Below are positions 1 to 8,350 of a DNA stretch of 13,167 bases, piece after piece. The DNA is from Deinococcus piscis (GTDB taxonomy: Bacteria; Deinococcota; Deinococci; Deinococcales; Deinococcaceae). The translations under genes were made by a program, and so were the position numbers. Location of the stretch: the NCBI RefSeq assembly GCF_014653275.1, contig NZ_BNAL01000046.1:1-13167 (forward strand), given 5' to 3'. The notes under the pieces were generated by a model. It was not told the DNA's origin. It ran no database searches and worked only from the letters and a program-made list of their open reading frames with translations. Positions within the stretch are counted from its first letter, which is position 1; every line of letters starts with the position of its first letter.

Positions 1-2
1 TT

Positions 3-67
3 CGTCTTCAGGAGTCAGTTGGGGGTCAAGTCGTCTGATGACTTAGTCTACACCCGGAAGCTACTTA
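3..67 (+). repeat. Left copy of 65-bp terminal inverted sequence (probable IS end)
   Basis: Bases 3-67 are a perfect reverse complement of 13103-13167, diverging at base 68. The unit contains a small inverted repeat (AAGTC at 28-32 with GACTT at 40-44) and an odd palindrome GACTTAGTC at 40-48. No transposase is visible because the window ends. The best explanation is that both ends of the window run into copies of one mobile element. I cannot name the IS family. The exact element boundary may lie a few bases inside the match, since short chance identity at the junction cannot be separated. Confidence 0.75.
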
Positions 68-212
68 ATATATCAGTCCTCTATATTCGCCCCCTACTTA
101 TAGTTAGAGCTGGTCCGCTATCCACTCGTTTCAGATAGCCTCGTCCACGCTGGACAGACGCGGCGGCGGCAGACTGCCAGGTTCCGGGCAGCTGCACTCT
201 AGACTGGGCGGC
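68..212 (+). promoter_or_regulatory. Upstream region of sdaAB with candidate -10 boxes
   Basis: This 145-base stretch between the terminal repeat and sdaAB carries no convincing gene. Bases 68-110 are AT-rich compared with the rest of the window and contain a TATAGT at 99-104 that resembles a -10 box. A second box, TAGACT at 200-205, lies seven bases before the ATG at 213 and matches the leaderless pattern of other genes here. No clear -35 element is visible. If an IS sits at the left edge, it inserted about 145 bases upstream of the sdaAB start. Confidence 0.5.
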
Positions 213-881
213 ATGACACTCCTCGACATGGTCGGCCCGGTGATGGTCGGCCCCAGCAGCAGCCACACGGCTGGAGCCTGCCGCATTGGGCTGGCCGCGC
301 ACCACCTGCTGGGGGAAGCTCCCCGCCACGCCGAGATTGGGCTGCACGCTTCTTTTGCCAAGACGGGGCGCGGGCACGGCACCCACTTTGCGCTGGTGGC
401 CGGGCTGCTTGGATACGCTCCCGACGATCCCCGCCTGCCAGACAGCTTCGGGCATGCCCGCGCTGCGGGGCTGAGCTTCGATTTTGAGCATATTGAGCTC
501 GCCGACGTTCATCCCAACACGGCCCGCATTCGCCTACGTGGTGATTCCAGCAGCATCGAACTCATCGCCAGCTCCACCGGGGGCGGCGTGATTGTGGTGA
601 GCAGCATCAACGGCAGCGCGGTCAGTATCAGCGCGGCTTATCCCACCCTGGTGCTTCAGTACGCGGACCGCCCCGGCATCCTGGCCCGCATCACCACTGC
701 GATTGCCGCTGAAGAAATCAACATCGCCACGCTCAGCTGCACCCGTGACCGGCGCGGCGGCTCGGCGCTGGTGGCGATTGAGATGGACGGCCCCGGCGTG
801 CATCCCGGCGTACTCGAAACCTTTTTGCGCTATCCCAGCATGCAGTGGGTCCAGCTGATGCCCAAGCTGATGGACGGCTAA
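213..881 (+). CDS. sdaAB: L-serine dehydratase, iron-sulfur-dependent, beta subunit
   Basis: This is the smaller chain of the two-subunit [4Fe-4S] L-serine dehydratase, which deaminates serine to pyruvate and ammonia in the cytoplasm. The 222-residue protein opens with the family signature [18 protein letters not shown] (residues 5-22). It ends with an ACT domain from about residue 145 ([16 protein letters not shown]), the usual arrangement of the Bacillus-type beta chain of about 220 residues. The ACT domain in this family is thought to bind serine or regulate the enzyme. The ATG at 213 is preceded by TAGACT with a seven-base gap, which suggests leaderless transcription. The alpha subunit follows 78 bases downstream on the same strand, so the pair is probably one operon. 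Confidence 0.95.
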   Translation: MTLLDMVGPVMVGPSSSHTAGACRIGLAAHHLLGEAPRHAEIGLHASFAKTGRGHGTHFALVAGLLGYAPDDPRLPDSFGHARAAGLSFDFEHIELADVHPNTARIRLRGDSSSIELIASSTGGGVIVVSSINGSAVSISAAYPTLVLQYADRPGILARITTAIAAEEINIATLSCTRDRRGGSALVAIEMDGPGVHPGVLETFLRYPSMQWVQLMPKLMDG

Positions 882-947
882 AGCGCCTGCGCTGAAGATG
901 CAGAGTGCTGAAATCCTCAAAAAATAGAGTTCAGCGGAAGCTGATCT

Positions 948-953
948 AAGGAG
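948..953 (+). promoter_or_regulatory. Shine-Dalgarno site of sdaAA
   Basis: AAGGAG lies six bases before the ATG at 960. It is the clearest ribosome binding site in the window and fixes the start of sdaAA. It fits an internal operon gene, in contrast to the leaderless-looking first gene sdaAB. Confidence 0.8.
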
Positions 954-959
954 AATCCT

Positions 960-1832
960 ATGAATCTAGAAGACATCATGCAGGCCCCTGCGCCAGCGTC
1001 TGAGTGGGTGCTGGAGCGCGACTGCGAAGAATCTGGTCTGGAGCCGCAGGCGGTGCGGGAAGAAATGCGCCGCCGTATCACCGAAATGCGCGACTCGGTG
1101 GAGCGCGGCCTGAAAAATGACGCCAAGAGCATCACCGGCATGGTGGGCTGGAACGCCAAGGGCCTGTGGGACGCGCCCGACACGCTGAACGCCCCGCTGC
1201 TGGTGAGGGTGCAGGCGTATGCGATGGCTGTGAACGAAGAAAATGCCCGCATGGGCCGCATCGTGGCCGCCCCCACCGCTGGCAGCGCAGGCACCGTGCC
1301 TGGGGCGCTGCTGGGCGTGGCCGACCACCTCGGCATTGAGGATGACCAGTTGGTGGGGCCGCTGATTCTGGCCGCCGGCATCGGCAAAGCCATCAGCAAA
1401 AAGATGTTCATTTCGGGTGCGGCGGGGGGGTGCCAGGCCGAAATCGGGTCCAGCGCTGCAATGGCCGCCGCTGCCGTCACCGAGCTGATGGGCGGCAGTC
1501 CCCGCGCCGCCGTCCACGCCGCTGCCTTGGCGCTGACCAACACCATCGGTCTGGTGTGCGACCCGGTGGGTGGCTACGTGGAAGTGCCCTGCGTGAGCCG
1601 CAACGCTTTTTACGCGGTGCATGCGGTGAGTGCCGCGCAGCTGGCGCTGGCAAACCTGGAAAGCTTTATTCCGCCCGACGAGGTCGTCACCGCGATGGCC
1701 GAAGTGGGCCGCATGATGCCCCCAGCCCTACGCGAAACCGCCGAAGGTGGCCTGGCGCAGACCCCCACGGGCCGGCAAATCATGGAGCGGATGGAAAGCG
1801 GCGAAATGGACCCGCTGCCACTGATTCAGTAA
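960..1832 (+). CDS. sdaAA: L-serine dehydratase, iron-sulfur-dependent, alpha subunit
   Basis: This is the catalytic, cluster-bearing chain of L-serine dehydratase, partner of the preceding beta subunit; together they convert L-serine to pyruvate and ammonia. The protein has 290 residues, close to the usual 290-300. It carries the substrate-loop motif [12 protein letters not shown] (about 104-115). Three conserved cysteines expected to hold the [4Fe-4S] cluster are present: C158 in [13 protein letters not shown], and C200 and C211 in [15 protein letters not shown]. The start is set by an AAGGAG six bases upstream. Its stop at 1832 is only three bases from the stop of the convergent DinB-like gene, so no terminator hairpin fits between them. 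Confidence 0.95.
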   Translation: MNLEDIMQAPAPASEWVLERDCEESGLEPQAVREEMRRRITEMRDSVERGLKNDAKSITGMVGWNAKGLWDAPDTLNAPLLVRVQAYAMAVNEENARMGRIVAAPTAGSAGTVPGALLGVADHLGIEDDQLVGPLILAAGIGKAISKKMFISGAAGGCQAEIGSSAAMAAAAVTELMGGSPRAAVHAAALALTNTIGLVCDPVGGYVEVPCVSRNAFYAVHAVSAAQLALANLESFIPPDEVVTAMAEVGRMMPPALRETAEGGLAQTPTGRQIMERMESGEMDPLPLIQ

Positions 1833-1835
1833 CGT

Positions 1836-2365
1836 TCAGAAGGTCACGGGGGCGCGGCCCGCTTGGCTATCCAGCCAGCGCTGCGCCCCCAGCCGGTGCT
1901 CCTCGCGGTGGTGTGCCAGGGTGCCGCGCAGCACATCCAGCAGGGTGTAGCCGTCCAGCCAGGCTCTGGGGCGGGTAAGGTCGTCTTCGCTGAGTGCCTG
2001 CGCCCGCTCCAGCACTTCCGCAAATCCATGCTCCCAGGCGGCGTGACTCTGCTGCCAGCTCTGTCCTTGGGCGGCGGCCTGAATCCGGGCATTGACCGTG
2101 TTCAGGTCTTGCCCGTCAGGATTTTGGCGGCCTGCCCAGGCAGGGTAGGTCAGTCCAGCGCCGTCCGGTGCGGCCCGCAGCCGGGCCAGGGTGACTTCCT
2201 GCCAGGCGGTCAGGTGCGCCAGCAACTCGCGCCAGGTCCAGGCGTTCTGCATCCGGGTCTCGGTCAGGTGCAGTCGCTCGGCCTGGGCATTCATGGCCTG
2301 CCATGCCTGGAACTCGCGGCGCAGTTCGGCCAGGACGCGGGGTGCCAGGACATGGGGTGCCGTCA

Positions 2366-2366
<1 letters not shown>
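1836..2366 (-). CDS. DinB/ClbS-like four-helix bundle protein
   Basis: A 176-residue protein that looks like the DinB superfamily, nearest in style to ClbS/DfsB (DUF1706) proteins: an N-terminal helix, then TWRELLAHLTAWQ (about 44-56), then a C-terminal LRGTLAHHREEHRL helix. Histidines H51, H152/H153 and H157 sit where this fold often places a metal triad. DinB-fold proteins are numerous in Deinococcus. Known members include thiol transferases and the colibactin-resistance hydrolase ClbS, but the substrate here cannot be read from sequence. The ATG shares one base with the stop of the upstream hydrolase gene (TAATG), so the two are translationally coupled in one operon. Confidence 0.75.
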
Positions 2367-3109
<743 letters not shown>

Positions 3110-3115
3110 GCCCCT

Positions 3116-3121
3116 AGCCTA
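3116..3121 (-). promoter_or_regulatory. -10 box of the alpha/beta hydrolase gene
   Basis: TAGGCT on the minus strand ends six bases before the ATG at 3109, matching the leaderless spacing of other promoters in this window. It gives the hydrolase/DinB pair its own promoter, separate from the upstream CHAD gene. No recognisable -35 box accompanies it. Confidence 0.5.
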
Positions 3122-3122
3122 A

Positions 3123-3136
3123 GCGGAGCGCTCCGC
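3123..3136 (-). promoter_or_regulatory. 14-bp palindrome upstream of the hydrolase -10 box
   Basis: GCGGAGCGCTCCGC is a perfect palindrome one base upstream of the minus-strand TAGGCT box, between where -35 and -10 elements would lie. Its position suggests a repressor operator. It could instead be a weak hairpin ending CHAD transcription, with a five-base-pair stem and four-base loop, but no T-tract follows. Which role applies is inference. Confidence 0.35.
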
Positions 3137-3167
3137 CCTACGGATGCGCCCCCACTGAAGTGCAGCT

Positions 3168-4331
3168 TTAGGAATCACTGCTTGAATCGCTGGTTTTTCG
3201 GCGTGAGGTTGCCGGTTTCCTGGGGGCGCTGCGGGCAGCCTTTGGCGTAGCAGCTTTGGTGCCCTTGGCTGAGCTTGTGGTGGCCGTGCGCTTGGCAGTC
3301 GCCGGTTTGGTCGCCGCTTTACTGCTGCTGGCCTTGCCTCCAGTCCGCTTGGCCGGAGTCTTGGCGGTAGCGCCCAAGTCTTTGCTGGTGGCTGTGGCTT
3401 TGGATGCAGGACGGCGGGCAGTCGTCTTTTTGGCTGCGGCTGTGGCTTTTGCGGCTGGTGCTTTCTTCGTAGATGTGGACCGATCTGCCGCTGCAACTTC
3501 TGTGGTTGTGGTGGGCTGGTCTGGCGCTGTCTTGGGCTGTGATTCGCCCTTGAGATGCGCTTTCAGCTGCGGCCACAGCGCACGGGCGGCGGCGCGGGCG
3601 TCCACGCGGGCCTGCTCCTCGCGCTGCTGGAGTGCCCTGAGCTGGGCCTTGCCGAAGTGTTGGCCTTCGCTCTGAAGCAAATCCAGCAACACTTCGGCGT
3701 CTTGCAGGCGGCCCAGATGCTCCAGCATGTCCCGCACCTCACGCGGGGCTTTGCCGACCAGCTCCAGGGTGTAGCGGTAGCGCTTCATCAGCTTGCGCCA
3801 GTCGTGCCAGGCTTCGGAATCGTTTGTGTCGGCGGCTTTCATCAGCGCCTTGCCCTGCCCCAGCAGCGCTTTGCGGTCGGCCTTGAGCGCCCGCTTGGCC
3901 CGCTTCTCCCAGTCGGCGGGGAGGTCGTAGCCGCCGGGCATCTGCGCGGGCAGGGGATGGGCGGCCAGCAGCGCGGCGCGGCGACCAGCCCAGGCCGCCT
4001 CAAAGCGCTTAAGTGCGGTTGGACTGGCCTTCATCTCTGCCAAGGCGGCCCGCAGGTGCTCACCGGCGGCGTCGTGGTCGCGGATGGGCGCGGCGGCCCG
4101 GCGCAGGTCGCGCCACTCACGGCGTACCCGCTTGCTCAGGTCGCTCACTTTGGCCTCGGCTCCGGCGCGGCGGGTCAGCTTGCGGACCTCGTGGACCGCT
4201 TTGGGCGAGGCGGCCTGGAAGTCGGGCCAGTACTCGGCCAACTGCTGGCGCAGGTCGCTGGGCTGGGCCTGGCTCCGGGTGGGGGTCTGCGCCCCGCGCT
4301 TGTTCGGGTCAGCCTTGGAGGTCTTGGGCAT
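3168..4331 (-). CDS. CHAD domain protein with histone-like basic tail
   Basis: A 387-residue protein in two parts. Residues about 25-262 are a CHAD domain, a helical domain rich in conserved basic residues and histidines (H47 in [12 protein letters not shown]177 in [18 protein letters not shown]205 in [14 protein letters not shown]). CHAD domains are known to bind inorganic polyphosphate. Residues about 263-387 are a low-complexity tail of Lys, Ala, Thr, Ser and Pro with motifs such as [16 protein letters not shown], resembling histone H1 or AlgP-type tails. It ends in an acidic serine run (SDSSSDS). No CYTH/triphosphatase domain is fused. The start chosen (MPKTSK) has TAGCCT ten bases upstream; the frame stays open far beyond it but runs antisense through prmA. 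Function as a polyphosphate- or nucleic-acid-binding granule protein is inferred. Confidence 0.8.
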   Translation of the reverse strand: MPKTSKADPNKRGAQTPTRSQAQPSDLRQQLAEYWPDFQAASPKAVHEVRKLTRRAGAEAKVSDLSKRVRREWRDLRRAAAPIRDHDAAGEHLRAALAEMKASPTALKRFEAAWAGRRAALLAAHPLPAQMPGGYDLPADWEKRAKRALKADRKALLGQGKALMKAADTNDSEAWHDWRKLMKRYRYTLELVGKAPREVRDMLEHLGRLQDAEVLLDLLQSEGQHFGKAQLRALQQREEQARVDARAAARALWPQLKAHLKGESQPKTAPDQPTTTTEVAAADRSTSTKKAPAAKATAAAKKTTARRPASKATATSKDLGATAKTPAKRTGGKASSSKAATKPATAKRTATTSSAKGTKAATPKAARSAPRKPATSRRKTSDSSSDS

Positions 4332-4403
4332 CTTGCACCGCAGGCTAGCAGTCACCGCCAGAAAATGTGTCAGCCCACGGAAGCGGGCGCTAGACTGGTT
4401 CCT
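4332..4403. promoter_or_regulatory. Divergent promoter region between the CHAD gene and prmA
   Basis: This 72-base region serves both strands. On the minus strand TAGCCT (4342-4347) lies ten bases before the CHAD ATG. On the plus strand TAGACT (4391-4396) lies seven bases before the prmA ATG, so prmA is probably leaderless. No canonical -35 boxes were seen. Confidence 0.55.
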
Positions 4404-5231
4404 ATGCTGGTGTACGCCCTGCCCGGAACCCTGGAAACCCGTGAAGCCGACCTTGACCTGCTGTGGGAGGCCGGCGCGACTGGCCTGGAGGAGCGGGGGG
4501 ACCAAATCCGCGCTTACTTTGATGAGCGGCTGGATCTCAGCGGCCCGCTGGCCGGCGGCGAGTGGCTGGAAGAAGCGGAGCAAGACTGGCAGGCCGCCTT
4601 CAAGCGCGATATTCGCCCTGTTCCGGCGGGCCGCATCACCATTGCCCCGCCCTGGCTGGCAGACGAAGTGCCCGCTGGGCAAGTGCCGCTGATTATTGAG
4701 CCTGGCATGGCCTTCGGGACCGGGCATCACGCCACCACCCGGCTGGCTGTAGAAGCCCTCAGCGCCCTGGACCTGAGCGGGAAAACTGTGCTGGACGTGG
4801 GCACCGGCAGCGGCGTGCTGGCGATGGCCGCCGCCAAGCTGGGCGCGGCGCTGGCCTACGGGGTGGATATTGACCCGCAGACCATCCCCGTGGCCCGTGA
4901 AAATGCCGCCCAGAACGGCCTGAGTGCTCCACAGGCCCAGTTCGACGAAGGCACGCTGGGCCAGGGCCAGTTCACGGCCCCGGCCAGTCACGCGGTGCTG
5001 GCCGCGCAAGGCTACGACGTGCTGGTCGCCAACCTCTTTGCCGAGTTGCACGACCTGCTGGCTGCGACCTATCTGGAACACCTGCGCCCCGGCGGTGAGC
5101 TGATTCTGACCGGGATTCTGGAAGAGCGGCTGGCCCTGGTGCTGGCTGCGCTGGAGCGCGAAGGGGTGCAGAACGTGCAGGTCCAGCAAGACGGTGAGTG
5201 GGCGCTGGTCACTGGACAGAAGGCAGGCTGA
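4404..5231 (+). CDS. prmA: Ribosomal protein L11 methyltransferase
   Basis: PrmA trimethylates lysines and the N-terminus of ribosomal protein L11 using S-adenosylmethionine. The 275-residue protein has the N-terminal substrate-binding region, then the PrmA signature [15 protein letters not shown] (98-112). The SAM-binding motif [11 protein letters not shown] follows (131-140), then the acidic loop VDIDP (154-158) and the catalytic-region motif [12 protein letters not shown] (205-216). Length is slightly below the E. coli enzyme. The frame is open far upstream, but the ATG at 4404 follows TAGACT by seven bases and begins at the conserved N-terminus. The rsmE gene follows seven bases later, so the two methyltransferases of the ribosome are co-transcribed. 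Confidence 0.93.
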   Translation: MLVYALPGTLETREADLDLLWEAGATGLEERGDQIRAYFDERLDLSGPLAGGEWLEEAEQDWQAAFKRDIRPVPAGRITIAPPWLADEVPAGQVPLIIEPGMAFGTGHHATTRLAVEALSALDLSGKTVLDVGTGSGVLAMAAAKLGAALAYGVDIDPQTIPVARENAAQNGLSAPQAQFDEGTLGQGQFTAPASHAVLAAQGYDVLVANLFAELHDLLAATYLEHLRPGGELILTGILEERLALVLAALEREGVQNVQVQQDGEWALVTGQKAG

Positions 5232-5238
5232 GCCGCAG

Positions 5239-5949
5239 ATGCGCCTGACCCGCGTGCGTGTGCCGGAGCTGCCCGCTGACCTGGACTCCGGGCCGGAAGT
5301 GGTCCTGACTGGCAGTGAAGTGAGACACCTGAGTGTGATGCGCCTGGAAACTGGCGACCCGCTCCTGGTCTTCGATGGCCGGGGCCGTGAAGCCCGCGCC
5401 GAAGTGGTCGCGCTGGATGGCCTGCGGGCCACCCTGCGGCTGGTCGAAGAACTGCCCGGCACGCCCGAAACGCCACAGCCGGTCACGCTGGCGGTGGCGC
5501 TGCTCAAGGGTGACAAGCTCTCGGATGTGGTGCGGGCGGCCACCGAGCTGGGTGCTGCCCGCATTCAGTTGCTGGTCACACAGCACGCCGATGTGCGCGA
5601 CATCGGCGCGAACAAGCTGGGCCGACTGAGCCGCATTGCCGCCGAGGCGAGCAAGCAGTCGCGCCGCGCCGTGACCCCCGCAGTGCTGCCCCCCATTCCG
5701 CTGGCCGCGCTGACCTGGGAGGGGCAGGCATACGTAGCGCACCCCTATGTCCATGACCTGCTGGCCGAGCAGCTGCACTGGGACAGCCCGGTCACCCTGA
5801 TCACCGGCCCTGAAGGCGGCTTTTCCGAAGCGGAGATGGAAGCGTTGCTGGCCCGTGGTGCGCGTGGTGTGGTGCTTGGCCCGCGTATCCTGCGCGCCGA
5901 GACGGCTCCGGTGGCGCTGCTGGGGGCCATTGTGGCAACTGGGGTTTAG
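5239..5949 (+). CDS. rsmE: 16S rRNA (uracil1498-N3)-methyltransferase
   Basis: RsmE methylates N3 of U1498 of 16S rRNA in the small subunit. The 236-residue protein shows the family's N-terminal PUA-like region with GSEVRHLSVMRL (25-35). The SPOUT core carries ALLKGDKLSDVVRAATELG (87-105), EASKQSRR (136-143), the SAM-binding LITGPEGGFSEAE (187-199) and the knot motif LGPRILRAETAP (213-224). The start is the ATG at 5239, seven bases after the prmA stop; an upstream in-frame ATG at 5194 would overlap prmA and adds a non-conserved leader. The prmA-rsmE pairing is common in bacteria. Confidence 0.93.
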   Translation: MRLTRVRVPELPADLDSGPEVVLTGSEVRHLSVMRLETGDPLLVFDGRGREARAEVVALDGLRATLRLVEELPGTPETPQPVTLAVALLKGDKLSDVVRAATELGAARIQLLVTQHADVRDIGANKLGRLSRIAAEASKQSRRAVTPAVLPPIPLAALTWEGQAYVAHPYVHDLLAEQLHWDSPVTLITGPEGGFSEAEMEALLARGARGVVLGPRILRAETAPVALLGAIVATGV

Positions 5950-5990
5950 GCTCTCATCACTCTCTGAACTGGTGGGCGCAGGCTCAGCAC

Positions 5991-6419
5991 ATGAAACAAG
6001 CCTTTGTTGGCTTTGGCCTCATGCTGCTGCCGCTGCCTGCACAGGCCCAGTCGGCCCAGAGCCGCCCCCAAGACACCGTGATTCGGTACTACAACGCTCT
6101 GGCCGCCCGTGATTACCGCGCAGCTTACGCCCTTTGGAGCGAGGGCGGTCAGGCCAGCGGGCAGACGTTCGTGGCATTCAAAGCAGGATTCGCACAGACC
6201 CGCTCTACTTATGTGTGGGTTACTGGCCTGGCGCAGATTGAGGGAGCCGCCGGGTCGCTCTACGCCACCGTGCCAGTCAGGGTCAAAGCCCAGCTGAATG
6301 ACGGACGCTGGCAATCCTTTGCCGGAAGTTATGTGCTGCGCAAAAACAATACTGGCACGGGCGATCCCCAGACCTGGAACTGGCATCTCTACCGGGGAAT
6401 GCTCCGGCCCTCCTCATAA
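5991..6419 (+). CDS. Small secreted protein, possible NTF2-like fold
   Basis: A 142-residue protein with a Sec signal peptide (positive MKQ, hydrophobic FVGFGLMLLPLP, probable cleavage after AQA at about residue 19). The mature part has the pattern TVIRYYNALAARDYRAAYALW (about 29-49), with the 'YYxAIxxxDYxxAYxLW' style of secreted NTF2-like domains, then a beta-rich half ending WNWHLYRGMLR. I do not recognise a specific family, and no catalytic residues can be named. It starts 41 bases after rsmE. A TAGGCT overlapping the rsmE stop (5947-5952) might be a -10 box, but the gap to the ATG is longer than at leaderless genes. Probably an envelope or extracellular protein. Confidence 0.75.
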   Translation: MKQAFVGFGLMLLPLPAQAQSAQSRPQDTVIRYYNALAARDYRAAYALWSEGGQASGQTFVAFKAGFAQTRSTYVWVTGLAQIEGAAGSLYATVPVRVKAQLNDGRWQSFAGSYVLRKNNTGTGDPQTWNWHLYRGMLRPSS

Positions 6420-6428
6420 GCTGCCCGC

Positions 6429-6434
6429 TACACT
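6429..6434 (+). promoter_or_regulatory. -10 box of the lipoprotein gene
   Basis: TACACT ends six bases before the ATG at 6441, the same box and spacing seen at the HIT gene. This suggests a leaderless transcript for the lipoprotein and pyrophosphatase-like pair. Confidence 0.55.
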
Positions 6435-6440
6435 GCCTCT

Positions 6441-6815
6441 ATGCGCCCGACCCGCCTGTTGCCGCTGCTGTTGCTGCTCCCGTTGCTGGGTGGCTGCCGC
6501 TACAACTACGTGCCGCTGATTCCCCCGGTGGCCGAGGTCAACCTGCCCCCGCGCATCTTCGGGGCCGAAATCCGGCGTGAGGGCGAAGAGCTGGTGCTGA
6601 CCGCGCAGGTGCGGGGCCGCTTCCAGGCGGACTACCTGAACGTGACCTGGTTCAATGGCGCAGCGCAGCTGGCGCAGGACTCGGTATATCTGGATGCAGG
6701 GCAGCGGGAAGCGACTTTCCGCTTGGAGGCTCCGGAGAAGGGCGCTTACCGCGCCGCCCTGGGCCTGGGCGACGACGTGATGCGGCTGGCAGAGTTCTAC
6801 GAGGTGCAGCCTTGA
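6441..6815 (+). CDS. Small lipoprotein of unknown function
   Basis: A 124-residue protein with a basic N-terminus (MRPTR), a leucine-rich hydrophobic segment and a lipobox LLGGC (15-19), so it should be lipidated on C19 after signal peptidase II cleavage. The mature part reads as a single beta-sandwich-like domain ([40 protein letters not shown]), perhaps Ig-like, without motifs I can name. The ATG follows TACACT by six bases. Its stop overlaps the TTG start of the next gene (TTGA), suggesting translational coupling with the pyrophosphatase-like protein, an odd pairing of an envelope with a cytoplasmic product. Confidence 0.75.
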   Translation: MRPTRLLPLLLLLPLLGGCRYNYVPLIPPVAEVNLPPRIFGAEIRREGEELVLTAQVRGRFQADYLNVTWFNGAAQLAQDSVYLDAGQREATFRLEAPEKGAYRAALGLGDDVMRLAEFYEVQP

Positions 6816-7210
6816 AGCTGTATACCGGCGTGGTGGAGTGGCGGCGCGGTGAAACCGAGCGCTGGGTGTGGCGCGGCTCAGGCGATACAGGAGAGCTGGT
6901 GCCCTACCGCACCGAACCCTGGCCCGCGCCGGTCAACTACGGCTGCCTGCCTGACCTCCACAATCCCGCCGACAGCGCCGAGGTGGACGCCGTGTGGCTG
7001 GGCGAAGCGCTGGCGGTGGGCACCCGGCTGACCGACACGCCCAGTGGCCTGCTGTGGCTGGCCGACGGCGACCACAAGGTGGTCTTCGGTGCAGATGAGC
7101 GCGGGCAGGCCGACCTGCTGGCCTGGTTCCCGCCAGAGCGCGGTGCCCGGTTGCTGGGGTCAGAAGCCGCCCTGAAATGGTTGGAGAAGCTGGACGTAGG
7201 GGGAAAATAG
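6812..7210 (+). CDS. Degenerate family I inorganic pyrophosphatase-like protein
   Basis: A 132-residue cytoplasmic protein that resembles the core of family I soluble pyrophosphatases but is shorter than the usual 170-180 residues. NYGCLPD (42-48) matches the 'Y-G-(F/Y)-(I/L)-P' motif. [14 protein letters not shown] (52-64) aligns with 'DGDPxDVLVL', keeping D54 and D59 as the outer aspartates but with alanine at the middle one. WLADGDHKV (82-90) aligns with 'DExGxDxK', keeping D87 and K89. Loss of the middle aspartate, a metal ligand in the known enzymes, suggests altered or lost hydrolysis. It starts with TTG overlapping the stop of the lipoprotein gene; no other start fits. The family assignment is from motif memory and is moderate. 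Confidence 0.6.
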   Translation: MKLYTGVVEWRRGETERWVWRGSGDTGELVPYRTEPWPAPVNYGCLPDLHNPADSAEVDAVWLGEALAVGTRLTDTPSGLLWLADGDHKVVFGADERGQADLLAWFPPERGARLLGSEAALKWLEKLDVGGK

Positions 7211-7214
7211 GCAA

Positions 7215-7237
7215 AAAGCCAAAGTTGAACGGGCTTT
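7215..7237. terminator. Weak hairpin between convergent genes
   Basis: AAAGCC (7215-7220) and GGCTTT (7232-7237) can form a six-base-pair stem with an 11-base loop in the 46-base gap between two convergent stop codons. The stem is short and has no long T-tract, so a terminator role is only possible. It could act in both directions. Confidence 0.3.
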
Positions 7238-7256
7238 CCGCCTTCTGGCCCAACCG

Positions 7257-8249
7257 CTACTCCTGATTGAATTCCTGCTCCGCTGCTCGCTTGATCGGGT
7301 TGCTGCGGGTCAGGTCGCTTTCGGCCTGTGCGCCGAGCCGGACTTCTGCGCTGCCGGTCGGGCCAGGAAGGAAGCGGTTGGTCAGGGCCATCACGTCGGC
7401 CACCAGCTGTGGGGCCAGCGCCTGGGCGTAGCGGGCCACAGTGGCGGGCAGACCGATCATGGCTTCAGCGTCGCCGCGCACCAGCGCATTCACCATGCCC
7501 TGCGCGGCGGCGGGAGCGGGCATGGAAATCAGTGGCAGGTTGTCGATGGTGGCGAACCAGGCGTATTCCTTTGCGTGCTGGCCCTTGATGACCGCGTGCT
7601 TGGGGCTGCCGGTCTGCATCAGGCCAGGGCACACGGTGGTCACACCGATGCCGTCCAGCGCCAGCTCAGAGCGCAGGGCTGCGCCCAGGCCCACCGCCGC
7701 GAACTTGCTCATGGAGTAGGGTCCCAGGTGCGGCACCGCCACTTTGCCCCCGATAGAGGTGACGAGCAGCACCCGCCCGCTCGCCGCTTTCAGGTGCGGG
7801 TAGGCGGCGCGGACCAGACGCAGCGCGGCGAAGGCGTTGATTTCCATGATCTCGCGCCAGTCCTCTTCGGTCATGTCCTGGATGGGCCCGGTCTGAATCA
7901 TGCCCGCGCTGTGAACGATGACGTCCAGCGTGCCGTGCGCTGTGACAGCGGCCTGCACCGCCCGCTCCACGTCTTCTGCCTGGGTCAGGTCGGCAGCCAC
8001 CGTCGCCACCTCAGCGCCTTGCCTGCGCAGCTCGGCAGCGGCAGCGTCCAGGTCGGCAGCGGTGCGGGCGGTCAGGGTCAGCCGGGCCCCCCGCGCCGCG
8101 AACTCACGGGCCAGCGCCAGGCCCAGCCCGCGTGATCCGCCCGTGATCAGCACGCTTTTGCCGCTCAGGTCATAGCGTGGCGTGAGGGTTCGGCGGGCGG
8201 CCAGGGCCGCCGCAGCCCCGGCAAGCAGCAATCGTTTGGGAACTCGCAT
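7257..8249 (-). CDS. SDR-family NAD(P)-dependent oxidoreductase, N-terminally anchored
   Basis: A 330-residue classical short-chain dehydrogenase/reductase. The Rossmann glycine motif TGGSRGLG is at 36-43, the HSAG variant of NNAG at 113-116, the active-site S165 is in LLVTSIGG, and Y178 and K182 are in YSMSK. The catalytic set is complete. The arginine R62 after the second strand (TARTAADLD) hints at NADP(H) preference. Before the domain is a basic-hydrophobic stretch ([19 protein letters not shown]), which could be a short membrane anchor. About 60 residues after the core contain further helices of unclear role. The substrate is unknown. It is a single gene, divergent from the HIT gene, with CATAGT six bases before its ATG. 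Confidence 0.87.
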   Translation of the reverse strand: MRVPKRLLLAGAAAALAARRTLTPRYDLSGKSVLITGGSRGLGLALAREFAARGARLTLTARTAADLDAAAAELRRQGAEVATVAADLTQAEDVERAVQAAVTAHGTLDVIVHSAGMIQTGPIQDMTEEDWREIMEINAFAALRLVRAAYPHLKAASGRVLLVTSIGGKVAVPHLGPYSMSKFAAVGLGAALRSELALDGIGVTTVCPGLMQTGSPKHAVIKGQHAKEYAWFATIDNLPLISMPAPAAAQGMVNALVRGDAEAMIGLPATVARYAQALAPQLVADVMALTNRFLPGPTGSAEVRLGAQAESDLTRSNPIKRAAEQEFNQE

Positions 8250-8350
8250 ACCGTCACTATGGGCCGTGGAAGGGCTAGGCAGTAGGGCAGAGGTCTTAAT
8301 GCGGGGTTGGCGGGCAGTCCTGGCCCCGGCAGGCTGGCTACACTGGGAGC
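8250..8350. promoter_or_regulatory. Divergent promoter region between the SDR and HIT genes
   Basis: On the plus strand TACACT (8339-8344) sits six bases before the HIT ATG. On the minus strand CATAGT (8256-8261) sits six bases before the SDR ATG. Both fit leaderless transcription. The remaining roughly 75 bases show no operator-like palindrome that I could find. Confidence 0.5.

Noticed and set aside
1..138. An open plus-strand frame from base 1 to about 135 that crosses the repeat boundary
   Set aside because: It has no recognisable motif and crosses from the repeat into the sdaAB upstream region. It is too short and featureless to call a transposase end.
3555..5231. A 558-codon plus-strand frame extending prmA far upstream
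   Set aside because: The extra 283 codons are antisense to the CHAD gene. The PrmA family begins at the ATG at 4404, just after a TAGACT box.
3168..5564. A 798-codon minus-strand frame that could be read as one giant protein
   Set aside because: The part upstream of 4331 is antisense to prmA and rsmE and has no domain character. The CHAD start at 4331 has a fitting -10 box. Long open antisense frames are common in GC-rich DNA.
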